Assembly (NCBI RefSeq): GCF_026626635.1
Contig: NZ_JAPNKA010000001.1
Span: 3,906,001 to 3,970,000 of the forward strand
Length of the DNA: 64,000 nt
Origin: Archangium lansingense
Lineage (GTDB): Bacteria; Myxococcota; Myxococcia; Myxococcales; Myxococcaceae
Reading direction: 5' to 3'
Numbering within the stretch: position 1 is the stretch's first letter; every line of letters starts with the position of its first letter. Positions 52,877 to 61,264 of the stretch are shown here, in pieces. The notes under the pieces are model-generated. The model worked only from the letters and a program-made list of their open reading frames with translations, made no database searches and was not told the DNA's origin. The translations under genes were made by a program, and so were the position numbers.

Positions 52877-53596
52877 GTGCGCTGCGGAGTGTCCCACGAC
52901 GTGGGCTCCTGCAAGCGCGGCCAGTTGGATGGGTTCATTGGCCAGCTAGGGCTGAACGCGCAATACAGCGTGGCCCTGCGCGCCGGCCGGATGCGCTACG
53001 ACGAGGATGCGGCCAAGACCTGTCTGGAGAAGATCCGGACCGGCTCCTGTGACGTGCGCCCGATCTCCCTGCGGATGCTGCTGGAGGGCGTGGGAATGTC
53101 CGCGGACTGCCGGGTCCTCTTCGGTCAGGTGGCGGACGGAGAACCCTGCCATTGGAGCGGTGAGTGTGGCACCCGGTCCGTCTGCAATTCCTCGGCCCCG
53201 TTCTACTGCGGTACGTGCCAGTCCCAACGCGGAGAGGGAATGCAGAGCCCGTCCTCCAGGCTGTGCGCGGAGGGCCTCGTCTCCATCCAATCCACCTGCC
53301 GGCAGCCCCTGGGGGAGGGCCAGTCCTGCGAGTACTCGGGCGTCGCCGAGCTGGAGCCCTGCGCACCGGACCTCTTCTGCGACCCGGACACCCACGTCTG
53401 CCGGCGCCCCGCGTCCGAGGGCGAGTCGTGCGACGTCCAGTTCAGTCTGTGTGGCTGGACCCTCGCCTGCATCGACGGCACCTGCCAGCCCCGCCAGCAG
53501 CTCGGTGAGTCGTGCGCGGACGAGCCCTTGTCGTGTGTCCAGGGCACCTCGTGCAGCCAGGGCACCTGTGGAGGCCAGGACCCGAGCTGCCCGTAG
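52877..53596 (+). CDS. Cys-rich secreted-type protein, N-terminally truncated
   Basis: The protein-like frame starts after a TGA near 52803 with [20 protein letters not shown], which is clearly coding, yet there is no ATG, GTG or TTG before GTG 52877 and no signal peptide. The remaining 239 residues are Cys-rich: HDVGSCKRGQ, LCAEGLVSIQSTCRQPLGEG, PCAPDLFCDPDTHVCRRP and CADEPLSCVQGTSCSQGTCG, a repeated ...G..C......C....C pattern common in myxobacterial surface lipoproteins. The missing signal suggests that the 5' end was removed by rearrangement, so the gene is probably dead. The 296 bp upstream contain no other gene I can support. Confidence 0.6.
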   Translation: MRCGVSHDVGSCKRGQLDGFIGQLGLNAQYSVALRAGRMRYDEDAAKTCLEKIRTGSCDVRPISLRMLLEGVGMSADCRVLFGQVADGEPCHWSGECGTRSVCNSSAPFYCGTCQSQRGEGMQSPSSRLCAEGLVSIQSTCRQPLGEGQSCEYSGVAELEPCAPDLFCDPDTHVCRRPASEGESCDVQFSLCGWTLACIDGTCQPRQQLGESCADEPLSCVQGTSCSQGTCGGQDPSCP

Positions 53597-53627
53597 CGAC
53601 ACCGGGCCCCCGGGCCCCCGGGCCCCG

Positions 53628-53750
53628 CGAGAAGGGTGTCCGAGAAGGGTGTCAGACGACTCGTAGGGACCCGAGAAGGGGGTCGACGATTCGTAGGGAC
53701 GACTCGGAGAGCGCGAGGTGTCGCACCGAGTTCTTTGACACCGGCCCCGG
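53628..53750. repeat. Dispersed GGTGTC...GACACC repeat, copy 2
   Basis: It starts CGAGAAGGGTGTC twice in a row, then AGACGACTCGTAGGGACCCG, a second unit with small changes (GGGGGTCGACGATTCG), and ends TTCTTTGACACCGGCCCCGG. It lies between the Cys-rich protein gene and the convergent MYXO-CTERM gene. Confidence 0.85.
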
Positions 53751-53781
53751 ATGCCGCGCGTGTTCCGCGGCCCACGGTCCG

Positions 53782-56247
53782 TCAGGCGCGCTTCCGCCGG
53801 GAACCCATCGCCCCCGCCCAGGCGAGCAGGGCTCCCACGAGCCACAGGCCACCGGACGTGCTGGTGCAGCCGCAGCCCGAGCCCGGCTCCTCGGGCGTCT
53901 CCGGCGGAGTCCCCGCGTCCGGCACGTAGGCGGGGCCGGAGTTGCTCAGCAGCCGGGCGCCGAGCCGGAACGCGTTCGCGGGTTGCGAGTCATAGCGGGT
54001 GTAGACGAGGAGCGACTGGCCCGCGGGGCCGCTCGCCAGGGCGTGGCCCCGGTAGGTGTCGAGCCTGCGGCCCGGGGTCGGGTCGATGCGCTCGTTGCCG
54101 GTGATCTCGCCGAGGGGCGAGAAGGACTGGCTCTGGAGGAGGTGATGGAACGAGACCTCCCAGGCCACCACGAAGTCGCTTCCGTCGAACGCCAGGCCGG
54201 GAGGGAGGTCGGGCCTGTAGCTGTCGCCCAGCGCCAGCGGCGAGCCCTGCGGCACGCCCGTGACGCTGATGCGCTGCGCACCGAAGCTCCTGGCGGTGGC
54301 CCCTCCGACCCAGAGGACCAGGAAGTCCGTGCCGTCGAAGGCGGACACCGGCTGCTTGAGATCCGAGCTCATCGCCGAGATGGAGAACGGGGACGTCTCC
54401 ACCGCGCCCGTGGTGGCGGACAGGCGCGCCCCCCAGATGTGCGAGCCGCCCCGGCGTCGGTCCACCCAGGCCACCAGGTAGCTGCCACCTCCGTAGCTGA
54501 CGGTGAGGTTGCGGCTATACGCAGACGTGTAGGCCACCGAGGCCTGTCCGGAGATGGAGCCGGACAGCGGCACGACCGTGCCCCCGGAGAGCCGTGCTCC
54601 GAACAGCTCCTGCGCGCTTCCCGAGTCCACCACCCAGGCGGCCAGGACACCACCCTGACCATCCGAGGCGAGCGCAGGCGTCTGCTCGGCGCCGGGCGAG
54701 CCGGCCACCCGGAAGCCCTCGGGGTCCACGAGGGAGCCGTCCGTCCCGACGCGCGCGGCGTAGAGGTCCATGTTCCCCGAGCGCTTGTCCTCCCAGGCCA
54801 CGACGAAGTGGGTCCCATCGAAGGTGACGGCCGGCTGCCGCTGCGCCGCCGGGTACGCGCTGAGGGGGAAGCCCGCTCCATCCAGGGACGTCCCATCCGG
54901 GAGCATGCGGGTGGCGTAGATGTTCGTCACCCCGGAGCGGCCGTCCTCCCAGACGATCAGGAACTGGTGCCCATCGAAGGCCACCGCCGGAGCACTCTGC
55001 GAGTTGAAGGGCCGGTTGAGCTGCGTCGTGGCCGCGGCGGGCAGCCCGTCGGTGGTGATGGTGCGCGAGATGAGCCGCGCGCCGCTGTTCCAGACGACCC
55101 GGAAGCCGTTCCCCTCGCGGGCGACCGCCGGCCGCGCCAGGTCGCTCGAGTCCAGCTCCGCCAGGCGCAGGGGCGGCGAGTCCAGCACGGTCCCGTCGGT
55201 GCCGATGCGCACGGCCTGGACGAACCAGCGGCTCAGGCCCTCGTCGTTGAACCGCCAGTCGCCGAACACCACCATGTACCGCGTGCCATCGTACGCGATG
55301 CGCACCTGGTCGACTCCGTAGTCGTTGTCGATGAGGAAGGGCGCTCCCACGAGGGCACCATTCGCGTCCACCCGGACGCCATACATGCCCCAGGTCTTGG
55401 AGCCGGGTTCGTCATTCCAAGTCACGAGGAAGCGCTCTCCATCGCTCGTGATTCGAGCGCCCGCGGGGTAGCCCGGACTGGTACTGAGGGACATCACCGT
55501 CGTCGCGACGTCTCCAGAAGAGGAGACCCTCGCGCAGCGCAGGCCCAGGTGCTGGTCCTGCCAGGCCACCAGCAGGCCCGTGCCGTTGGAGCCCACGGCC
55601 ACCTGTTGCTCGTCATTGGCACCGTGCGAGACGGGGAACGGCGAGGCATCGAGCACCTCTCCCGCCGCGCTCACGCGCACCCCGTGGATGTCTCCCTTCG
55701 TCGCGTCCGAGCCCCAGCCGGCGAACACGACGAACCAGACGCCGTTCGCGGCGGCGAGTCCGATATCCGTACGCTCGCCCGAGGTGATGGCGAAGGGGCG
55801 GGCCTCGCGGACCCCCGTCGAGCGGGAGACCCGCTGGCCCCAGACCCTCCACTGGTAGACGTCCGCCGGATCGCGGCCCGCCCAGACCACCAGGTAGTCG
55901 GTGCCGTTGAAGGCCACGAGGGGGGCGGACCCGGCGGGGACCTCCGCGCCGATGAGGAAGGTATTGCCCTGGGGGGCGCCGTCGCTTCCCACCCACGCGC
56001 CGTACAGGTGCCATTCGCGCTCGTCGCGCTGGTCCGCCCAGACGACGAGCGACTCGTCCTGGCCCCGGGTGATGACCGGGTTGCGGATGGTCGCGGAGGG
56101 CTCACCCACGACGGGGGTGCTTACCTCCAGCTCGGAGGATTGCTTCAGCCGGTCCTCCACGCCCCACGCGGCGAACGGCGCCACGACGAGCAGGAGCACA
56201 CAGCTCGATACGACTCCGCTTTTGTGACCGAAGTTCATGTACCGCAT
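53782..56247 (-). CDS. MYXO-CTERM surface protein of propeller-like repeats
   Basis: The 821-aa frame starts at ATG 56247 (ATG 56238 is also possible) and has a signal peptide (SSCVLLLVVAPFAAWG). About twelve repeats follow, with the core (F)xVxWxDxR and VAFDGTxFxVVWED, for example DYLVVWAGRDPADVYQWRVW and FLIVWEDGRSGVTNIYATRM, the pattern of beta-propeller blades with outward Asp/Arg. The C-terminus is a MYXO-CTERM sorting signal: PGSGCGCTSTSGG, a helix (LWLVGALLAWAGAMG), then SRRKRA. Known MYXO-CTERM proteins are moved to the cell surface and processed at the Cys-rich knot. Ligand or enzyme activity is unknown. Confidence 0.9.
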   Translation of the reverse strand: MRYMNFGHKSGVVSSCVLLLVVAPFAAWGVEDRLKQSSELEVSTPVVGEPSATIRNPVITRGQDESLVVWADQRDEREWHLYGAWVGSDGAPQGNTFLIGAEVPAGSAPLVAFNGTDYLVVWAGRDPADVYQWRVWGQRVSRSTGVREARPFAITSGERTDIGLAAANGVWFVVFAGWGSDATKGDIHGVRVSAAGEVLDASPFPVSHGANDEQQVAVGSNGTGLLVAWQDQHLGLRCARVSSSGDVATTVMSLSTSPGYPAGARITSDGERFLVTWNDEPGSKTWGMYGVRVDANGALVGAPFLIDNDYGVDQVRIAYDGTRYMVVFGDWRFNDEGLSRWFVQAVRIGTDGTVLDSPPLRLAELDSSDLARPAVAREGNGFRVVWNSGARLISRTITTDGLPAAATTQLNRPFNSQSAPAVAFDGHQFLIVWEDGRSGVTNIYATRMLPDGTSLDGAGFPLSAYPAAQRQPAVTFDGTHFVVAWEDKRSGNMDLYAARVGTDGSLVDPEGFRVAGSPGAEQTPALASDGQGGVLAAWVVDSGSAQELFGARLSGGTVVPLSGSISGQASVAYTSAYSRNLTVSYGGGSYLVAWVDRRRGGSHIWGARLSATTGAVETSPFSISAMSSDLKQPVSAFDGTDFLVLWVGGATARSFGAQRISVTGVPQGSPLALGDSYRPDLPPGLAFDGSDFVVAWEVSFHHLLQSQSFSPLGEITGNERIDPTPGRRLDTYRGHALASGPAGQSLLVYTRYDSQPANAFRLGARLLSNSGPAYVPDAGTPPETPEEPGSGCGCTSTSGGLWLVGALLAWAGAMGSRRKRA

Positions 56248-56326
56248 CTGCCGCGATACGTCCCCGAGGTCAATCCCTGGCCAGGCCGGAGACCGTCATG
56301 CCGGGCCGCTCGTGTGGGTCCAGGCC

Positions 56327-56440
56327 TCACCCCTCGTGGAGGCACTGCTGGACGAAGGCGGCAATCCCTTGCACGTCGTCGGGTGGGAACCCTCGCATTC
56401 CCCCGGGCACAGCACGTCCTGGCGCGTCCGCGCGAGCAGC
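56327..56440 (-). pseudogene. Possible cytochrome c-like C-terminal remnant
   Basis: The minus-strand frame ends VPGGMRGFPPDDVQGIAAF and VQQCLHEG-stop, like the Met-ligand and last helix of a class I cytochrome c. No CxxCH or start is present; upstream it runs into repeat copy 3 and the MITE. Weak call. The rest of 56248-56503 shows nothing else. Confidence 0.3.
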
Positions 56441-56503
56441 GGGCCCAATTCCTCGCGACGGTCCACTGTTTCGCCGCCTCTTATGGACTCGTCGCCGAGA
56501 AGG

Positions 56504-56750
56504 GGAGAAGGGTGTCATAGCAAAAGTCAGTTGAATGTTCCGATCGCTTGATGGGTCGATCGCCAAGGAGATGGGTCTCCTCTCTCTCAACCCTGTCTCC
56601 GGACGATTACAGCACTGTTTGCCATACCGGAACACTCAACTGACTTTTGCTATCAGACGACTCGTAGGGACCCGAGAAGGGTGTCGACGACTCGTAGGGA
56701 CGACTCGGAGAGCGCGAGGTGTCGCAACGAGTTCTTTGACACCGGCCCCG
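56504..56750. repeat. Dispersed GGTGTC...GACACC repeat, copy 3, split by a MITE
   Basis: GGAGAAGGGTGTCA at 56504-56517 is separated by 135 bp from its continuation GACGACTCGTAGGGACCCG at 56656 onward, which then runs to TTCTTTGACACCGGCCCCGA and stops at the edge of the truncated IS1182 copy. Deleting 56518-56655 restores the sequence of copies 1 and 2. Confidence 0.88.
56518..56652. mobile_element. 135-bp MITE with 25-bp terminal inverted repeats
   Basis: The first 25 bases (56518-56542, TAGCAAAAGTCAGTTGA...) and the reverse complement of the last 25 (56628-56652) differ at one position. TCA flanks both sides (56515-56517, 56653-56655), and the uninterrupted repeat has TCA once, so this is a 3-bp target duplication. 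No gene inside. TNA duplications are typical of the IS1031 branch of IS5-type elements, but a parent with these ends is not in the window. Confidence 0.88.
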
Positions 56751-57188
56751 AGGCTGCTCGTAATGCCTCGCGCGTACGCGTACATGAGCAGCAGCGCCAT
56801 CATCACCGGGTGATAGGGCGGCTGGCCGCACTCCTTCGTGTACGCCCCCAGAATGGGGCTGAAGTCGAGCGCCTTGCGCAGCTCGACGAAGAAGCACGCC
56901 AGATGCCCCTCTCCCAACACCTCTCGGGCGTACTGCGGCAGCAACTGCCCCTGCTCCGGCTGCCACTCCCGGAACGGCCTTGGCGAGGTGAAGCGGGCGG
57001 AGCTCTTTGTCTCCTCCCCCTCCGGCTTCTCGCTGGCGGCTACTTCCAACAGGGCGGCCTGCTCCGGCTTCTTCGTCGAGGTGGTGCTCACCCTCCACCT
57101 TCAACCAGAACTCGCCTCCCCCCTGAAGGACCACCTGGGGCGTCACCCCTCTGGTCCACCCTCTACGGTGGGGTACTCCGACAAGCTC
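56751..57188 (-). pseudogene. Truncated IS1182 copy (5' part of transposase)
   Basis: It matches 48623-49062 of the intact IS closely: the right end GAGCTTGTCGGAG (57188 inward), and about 110 transposase codons up to MYAYARGITSS, where it breaks into repeat copy 3. CTAG follows at 57189-57192. The break shows that an IS-mediated or repeat-mediated deletion removed the rest. Confidence 0.9.
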
Positions 57189-57194
57189 CTAGCG

Positions 57195-59069
57195 TCATTC
57201 CTTATTGGGCAAATAGGATGTTCCGTCCAGATGATGCTCGCTAAAAGTGAGCAACTCAGCCCGTATTCCATCTGGCTCCAACGCGCGCTTTAATTCATCG
57301 AGCTTGTCCGATAGCGCCCGAGACGTTGGCTCCATGACCGCCAGAATGGCCACGTCCGGTCTCATCCGTTTCGCGACTTGGATGAATGATGCAAGGGCAA
57401 TACTTCGCGACGAACTCTTGACCTCGCAAAGGCATACTTTGCCGTCAATGACGCAGATGAGGTCCGCTTCGTTTGTCGGTGGTGTTCGCCGGTCCTGCGG
57501 ATAGGCCACAAACAGCGAGGTGGGTTCCAAAAAATAGAAGCTTTCCCGAGCGGTTTCCTCAAGCTGCAAAAGACACCAAACAAGCGCTAGAACGCCGTGC
57601 TCTTTCAGTGCTTCACGAAGGAAATCGTTCAGTCGAAAGTCCCAAGGCTTGTCGACAGCAAGTGATGTCTCCGTCTGACAAACCTCACACGTCAACAATG
57701 GCTGTAGCGATCGGACGTCACTCCAGTTGGTATTAAAACACTTGTAGCATCGCCACTCGTAGCCTTGGTAGAGAACATTTTGAACGCAGAGCATCCGTAC
57801 TGACCCTGACAGTGACTCGCTATCGCTTGCGAGCCAGTCTTCGAGTATTCTCGTCGTATGCCCTTCCGTATGCCCTTCAATGATGCGACGTCCCGCTGCG
57901 AGGTATGGTTCGAACCGTTCTTTCAACTGATCGAATCCAATCGTGCGCAGCGGCATTCGAACCCGTCGTGCCTCTGTAGCGACCACTGAAGCCAATCGCT
58001 CCCATTCGTCGGGCGTTTCGAGTCGCTGGGATTTGAGTTTTTTGCGGAGCACATTTAGAATCTCTTGCTTGCGATCTGCCCCCACTGCTGCACCGAGCAC
58101 GTCGAAGGATTCTTTCCAGAACCGGTGGAGGAGCACCTGCCCTGTTTTTTGTAGTCCGCCGAACAAGCCTAGCGTACCAAGCAAGTATCGCCCTTTATCC
58201 GATGGCTCGATGTGTTCGTAAGGGCGGCTTGGCCGCTTGCTGGTCCCCTTCGTGAATGGTGGCCAGTCGCGCCCCCGTAGAATGGAGTGAATCAGTGCTG
58301 TCTGGTCATCTGGCAGTGTAATGCTCGGCGGAAGTTCATTGAGTCGCGTATAAAATGTCAGCGATCCATCAGCGGTCACACGTGGGAATTGGTATAGTGA
58401 AAAGCTTGAGCTGGTGTACGGCTTTAGGAATGCACCTTGAAGACGTAGCCGCCGCGGTAACTTCCATTCGTGGCGGACGTTGGAAAACCGAGTCAGATTA
58501 TTGTGGCGTTGCAGGCGAACATCGATCGCCCATGATCCTTCAGTTGCCTGCCGCGCTGAAATCCCGTCTAGCATTGTCGGCACGAGGACTGGTGGCGTGG
58601 TAGTGTTGCTACCAGCCGGGAACTCTCGCCAAGTTGGGCGCGCATCGAAACTGTGGCCAGAAACAAGGCCGTACCTAGCACTGTTGACCGATTGCGAACT
58701 GGGAACATCATCAATCGAGGCTTGGGGATGTGCGCTGTATGTAGTATTCCAAGTGTCCGCCGCATTTAATCGTGCCGCATGTGCCTGCAAGTCTGCGAGC
58801 GGGACACTTGTTGATATTAACTGGACTTGTCGCGGCCCATTGCTCTGGCGCAGGTTGTTCCGCGATTTGAGGAATTCGACAAGTGCTGTGAAAAACGCCG
58901 TATCGTCGAGCAGCGCAGGCGGCACGATCAGGCTCGTAAACAAAAGTCCAAGATAAGCAGGGAAACGGCTGCGATCGTTCCAGAAGGCGACCCGATCGGC
59001 AAAGCCGTCACCTAGGAAGAGGCGGAAGGTATCGTTCTGGAGATCCCGGGTTGCGAAATGCGGCGCTGA
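57195..59069 (-). pseudogene. Zinc-ribbon + PD-(D/E)XK nuclease-like gene, 3' part, split by IS5
   Basis: The reading frame ends at TGA 57195 and stays open upstream of TTG 58943 to the IS5 edge: LSAPHFATRDLQNDTFRLFL, GDGFADRVAFWNDRSRFPAY, LGLLFTSLIVPPALLDD. This is clearly coding, so 58943 is not the true start. The C-terminal half has a zinc ribbon (WRCYKCFNTNW ... LTCEVCQTE) and then a restriction-type core (PTNEADLICVIDGKVCLCEV, KSS), giving D and ExK. The central part is unrecognised. The 5' part is beyond the IS at 59958-60873. Together they would encode ~930 residues. Nuclease activity and a defence role are inferred from domains and from the neighbourhood. Confidence 0.72.
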
Positions 59070-59957
59070 GAGGGTGTTGAACAGGGGCGGTCAGGCAAGC
59101 CGGCGTAGCATGAGCTTTATCATGCCCAGGTGGATGAAAGCTTCGGAAGACTCCTCCTTGCGCTCGTAGTCCTTGGACAGACGTCTCTCGCGATTGAGCC
59201 AGCCGAAGGTGCGCTCGCCAATCCAGCGCTTGGCCTGCACGACGAAGCCTCTGTCCTTGTCCGAGCGTTTCACCACCTCGAGGTTGATGCCACTCTCCTT
59301 GGCCACCTTCTCCACCTGTTCCCCCTGGTAGGCTCCGTCTGCCCACGTCTTCTGGAGCATGGGGTACTCCTGCGCAGCCATGGGGAGCACGGCTTGGACC
59401 GCATCCCTGTCCTGCACATCCGCCGTCGATATCCACGCCACCAGCACCAGGCCCAACGTGTCCACAAGCAGGTGGCGCTTGCGCCCCTTTACCTTCTTGC
59501 CTGCGTCGTAGCCCTTCGTTTCCGCCTCTTCCGTTGTCTTCACGCTCTGGCTGTCGAGGATGCTCGCGGTGGGTTGTGCCTTTCGGCCGGCCTTCTTGCG
59601 CACCTTGACTCTCAGCGCGTCGTGTATCCGTTTGAGGGTTCCGTTCTTCTTCCACAGGTCGAAGTAGTGGTAGACGAGCTGCCAGTCCGGCAGGTCGTGC
59701 GGCATGTAGCGCCACTGCGCCCCCGTGTGGGTGATGTAGAGGATGGCGTTCACCACCTCCCGACGCGGATGCAGCACCTCCTGGGGTCCGCACTCGCTGG
59801 CCCGGACAAAGGGCTCCACCAACGCCCACTGCTCGTCGTTGAGGTCGGTGGGGTACGGCTTCCTGGCGGGCATGGGAAGGTCGCTCATGCCTCTTGAGGT
59901 AAGGACGCCTCCCCGAGGGCACAACTTGCCCGGTCATATCCACGACCCTACCTTTCT
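59070..59957 (-). mobile_element. IS5-family insertion sequence
   Basis: It holds one intact transposase gene. Candidate imperfect ends: AGGGTGTTGAACAGGGGCGG reading in from about 59071 and, on the other strand, AGGGTCGTGGATATGACCGG reading in from about 59957. Edges are uncertain by ~10 bp and no target duplication was resolved. It breaks the zinc-ribbon nuclease gene. Confidence 0.75.
59091..59888 (-). CDS. IS5 family transposase
   Basis: ATG 59888 gives 265 aa: the DUF4096-type head PYPTDLNDEQWALVEPF, then WRYMPHDLPDWQLVYHYF, and the DDE core ILDSQSVKTTEEAETKGYDA (Asp), KTWADGAYQGEQVEKVA (Asp) and KRWIGERTFGWLNRERRLSK (Glu). It is full-length with no visible lesion, so the element may still move. 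The stop TGA (59091-59093) is in frame with the interrupted host gene. Confidence 0.93.
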   Translation of the reverse strand: MSDLPMPARKPYPTDLNDEQWALVEPFVRASECGPQEVLHPRREVVNAILYITHTGAQWRYMPHDLPDWQLVYHYFDLWKKNGTLKRIHDALRVKVRKKAGRKAQPTASILDSQSVKTTEEAETKGYDAGKKVKGRKRHLLVDTLGLVLVAWISTADVQDRDAVQAVLPMAAQEYPMLQKTWADGAYQGEQVEKVAKESGINLEVVKRSDKDRGFVVQAKRWIGERTFGWLNRERRLSKDYERKEESSEAFIHLGMIKLMLRRLA

Positions 59958-60873
59958 GGACGGTAACCAGGAGGTGGTGCGGCAGCGGACGTGGCGGCAG
60001 CGGCAGAGCAGGAGTCGTCCACCAGCGTGGTGGTCGGTACGGGTGCGTGCGGCATCAGGCGCATGCACTTCGTGCCCCGACCGCGAACAGTGGGCCATTG
60101 TTCGGAGCGATCAGTCCGCCCAGTTCAACAGCCTCTAAGTCGGCCGCAAACTGAGCAAGGCCAAATGTGTTGCGCTTCCGCGCCATCGTGGTGAGCAGCG
60201 CCGGCACATCTGCCACGAAATCACCAGGAGGTATCCGGCCGCTGCGCCAATTCGCTCGTAACTCGTCTGAGGCAAGATAGAGCGGCCGAACGACATCGCT
60301 CAGGTGATCGGGAAGCGGCCAGAACCCGAGTGCGTCTAGTGGGGAACCGAAATTGTCGTTGACGAAGCGGTTATCGGGTTCCCCCGCTAGCCGATCAACA
60401 ATCAGCATCGGCTGTGGTGCCGAAGGAGGGTGTGCCTTTCCATACTGCGGAGCAACCGCGAGCGAGGTCAGGCCGGGTAGGGGTAACTCGGGTCGGAAAT
60501 AACGCTTGTCTCGCTGGCCTTGGTACTGGGGAGTATGGCGGACGAAATAGGATGGGCCGAAGTGCTCATGAATTCGAGCGACCTCCTCCTCGTTCATATC
60601 TACATAGCTGTAGATGATGTCCGCATCGAACAAGTCAAGCCAAGGGAGGTACGCCGTCCGCGGCTGCCTTCCTTCACACGGGACGATCAGCGAGTATCGT
60701 CCGCCCCAACGTGAGTGGCAGTTCGCGATAACGGCGTCGAGTAGGGTGTGCGCGTACTCATCGTCGGGCACCAAGAAAGCCACTCGGATCGGTCTTGCAC
60801 GGGCGAAGCCTGAAGCGTCCAACACAGTTCGCTCCTCAGTCCATTGGTTCTCTACAGCCGGTACGTTCGACAT
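59958..60873 (-). pseudogene. 5' part of the interrupted zinc-ribbon nuclease gene
   Basis: The start is ATG 60873 (MSNVPAVENQWTEER). The frame runs 272 codons through IRVAFLVPDDEYAHTLLDAV, RWGGRYSLIVPCEGRQPRTA, DIIYSYVDMNEEEVARIHEH and ELGGLIAPNNGPLFAVG to a stop at 60055. A one-base slip there would lead into KCMRLMPHAPVPTTTLVDDS, CSAAAATSAAAPPPGYRPE, which reaches the IS5 edge. So both a frameshift and the IS have broken this gene. The N-terminal domain is not one I recognise. Confidence 0.65.
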
Positions 60874-60954
60874 AATCCGAGCGCACCGCTTCTCATACCA
60901 CCCATGGTAAAGCTTCGTCGTCCACAGACTTGGTGGCGCGGTTAGCTCCCTCAA

Positions 60955-61098
60955 GCGGGGGCAGAGCCGGGGCTGGAGGAGGAGAGCCCGGCCTTTGCCG
61001 CGACGGTGGAGGAGCCGAGGAAGGATCGCACGCCACGCTTGGATTGGGCCGAACTGCTACGCAGGACGTTCGTGCTGGACGTGTTCGCTTGCGCCCGC
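60955..61098 (+). pseudogene. Transposase C-terminal fragment (IS91-like)
   Basis: The plus-strand frame PRKDRTPRLDWAELLRRTFV, LDVFACAR resembles the WAELLRRVF.(I/V)DVL.CP.CGG end of IS91-type transposases. It stops being similar exactly where repeat copy 4 starts, losing the CxxCGG. No ends or start were found. Confidence 0.5.
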
Positions 61099-61176
61099 CG
61101 AGAAGGGTGTCGACGACTCGTAGGGACGACTCGGAGAGCGCGAGGTGTCGCAACGAGTTCTTTGACACCGGCCCCG
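61099..61176. repeat. Dispersed GGTGTC...GACACC repeat, copy 4
   Basis: A single-unit copy: CGAGAAGGGTGTCGACGACT through TCGGAGAGCGCGAGGTGTCG to TTCTTTGACACCGGCCCC, followed by a second GACACCGGCCCC block. It lacks the first 29-bp unit of copies 1-3. It lies downstream of the ELWKTDGT protein gene and cuts a transposase fragment. Confidence 0.85.
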
Positions 61177-61264
61177 AGCCCCGACACCGGCCCCTGGCCC
61201 CTGCATGGGGTGACGGCCTCCACCCGGCGAAGCCCGCGGGCTCCACCGGGGAGAGGCCACCGGT

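Noticed and set aside
53512-56520. A 1,002-codon open frame on the plus strand
   Set aside because: It lies opposite the MYXO-CTERM gene at 53782-56247, which has a signal peptide, repeats and sorting tail. The plus-strand product is Arg/His/Gly/Ala-rich without domains, a typical high-GC antisense shadow.
58943-58943. TTG 58943 as the true start of the zinc-ribbon nuclease
   Set aside because: Protein-like coding sequence continues in frame upstream to the IS5 edge, so the gene is interrupted and does not start here.
51438-61176. Dispersed repeats considered as CRISPR or as att sites of a prophage
   Set aside because: Copies are kilobases apart with internal pairing, and no integrase, cas or phage structural genes are present.
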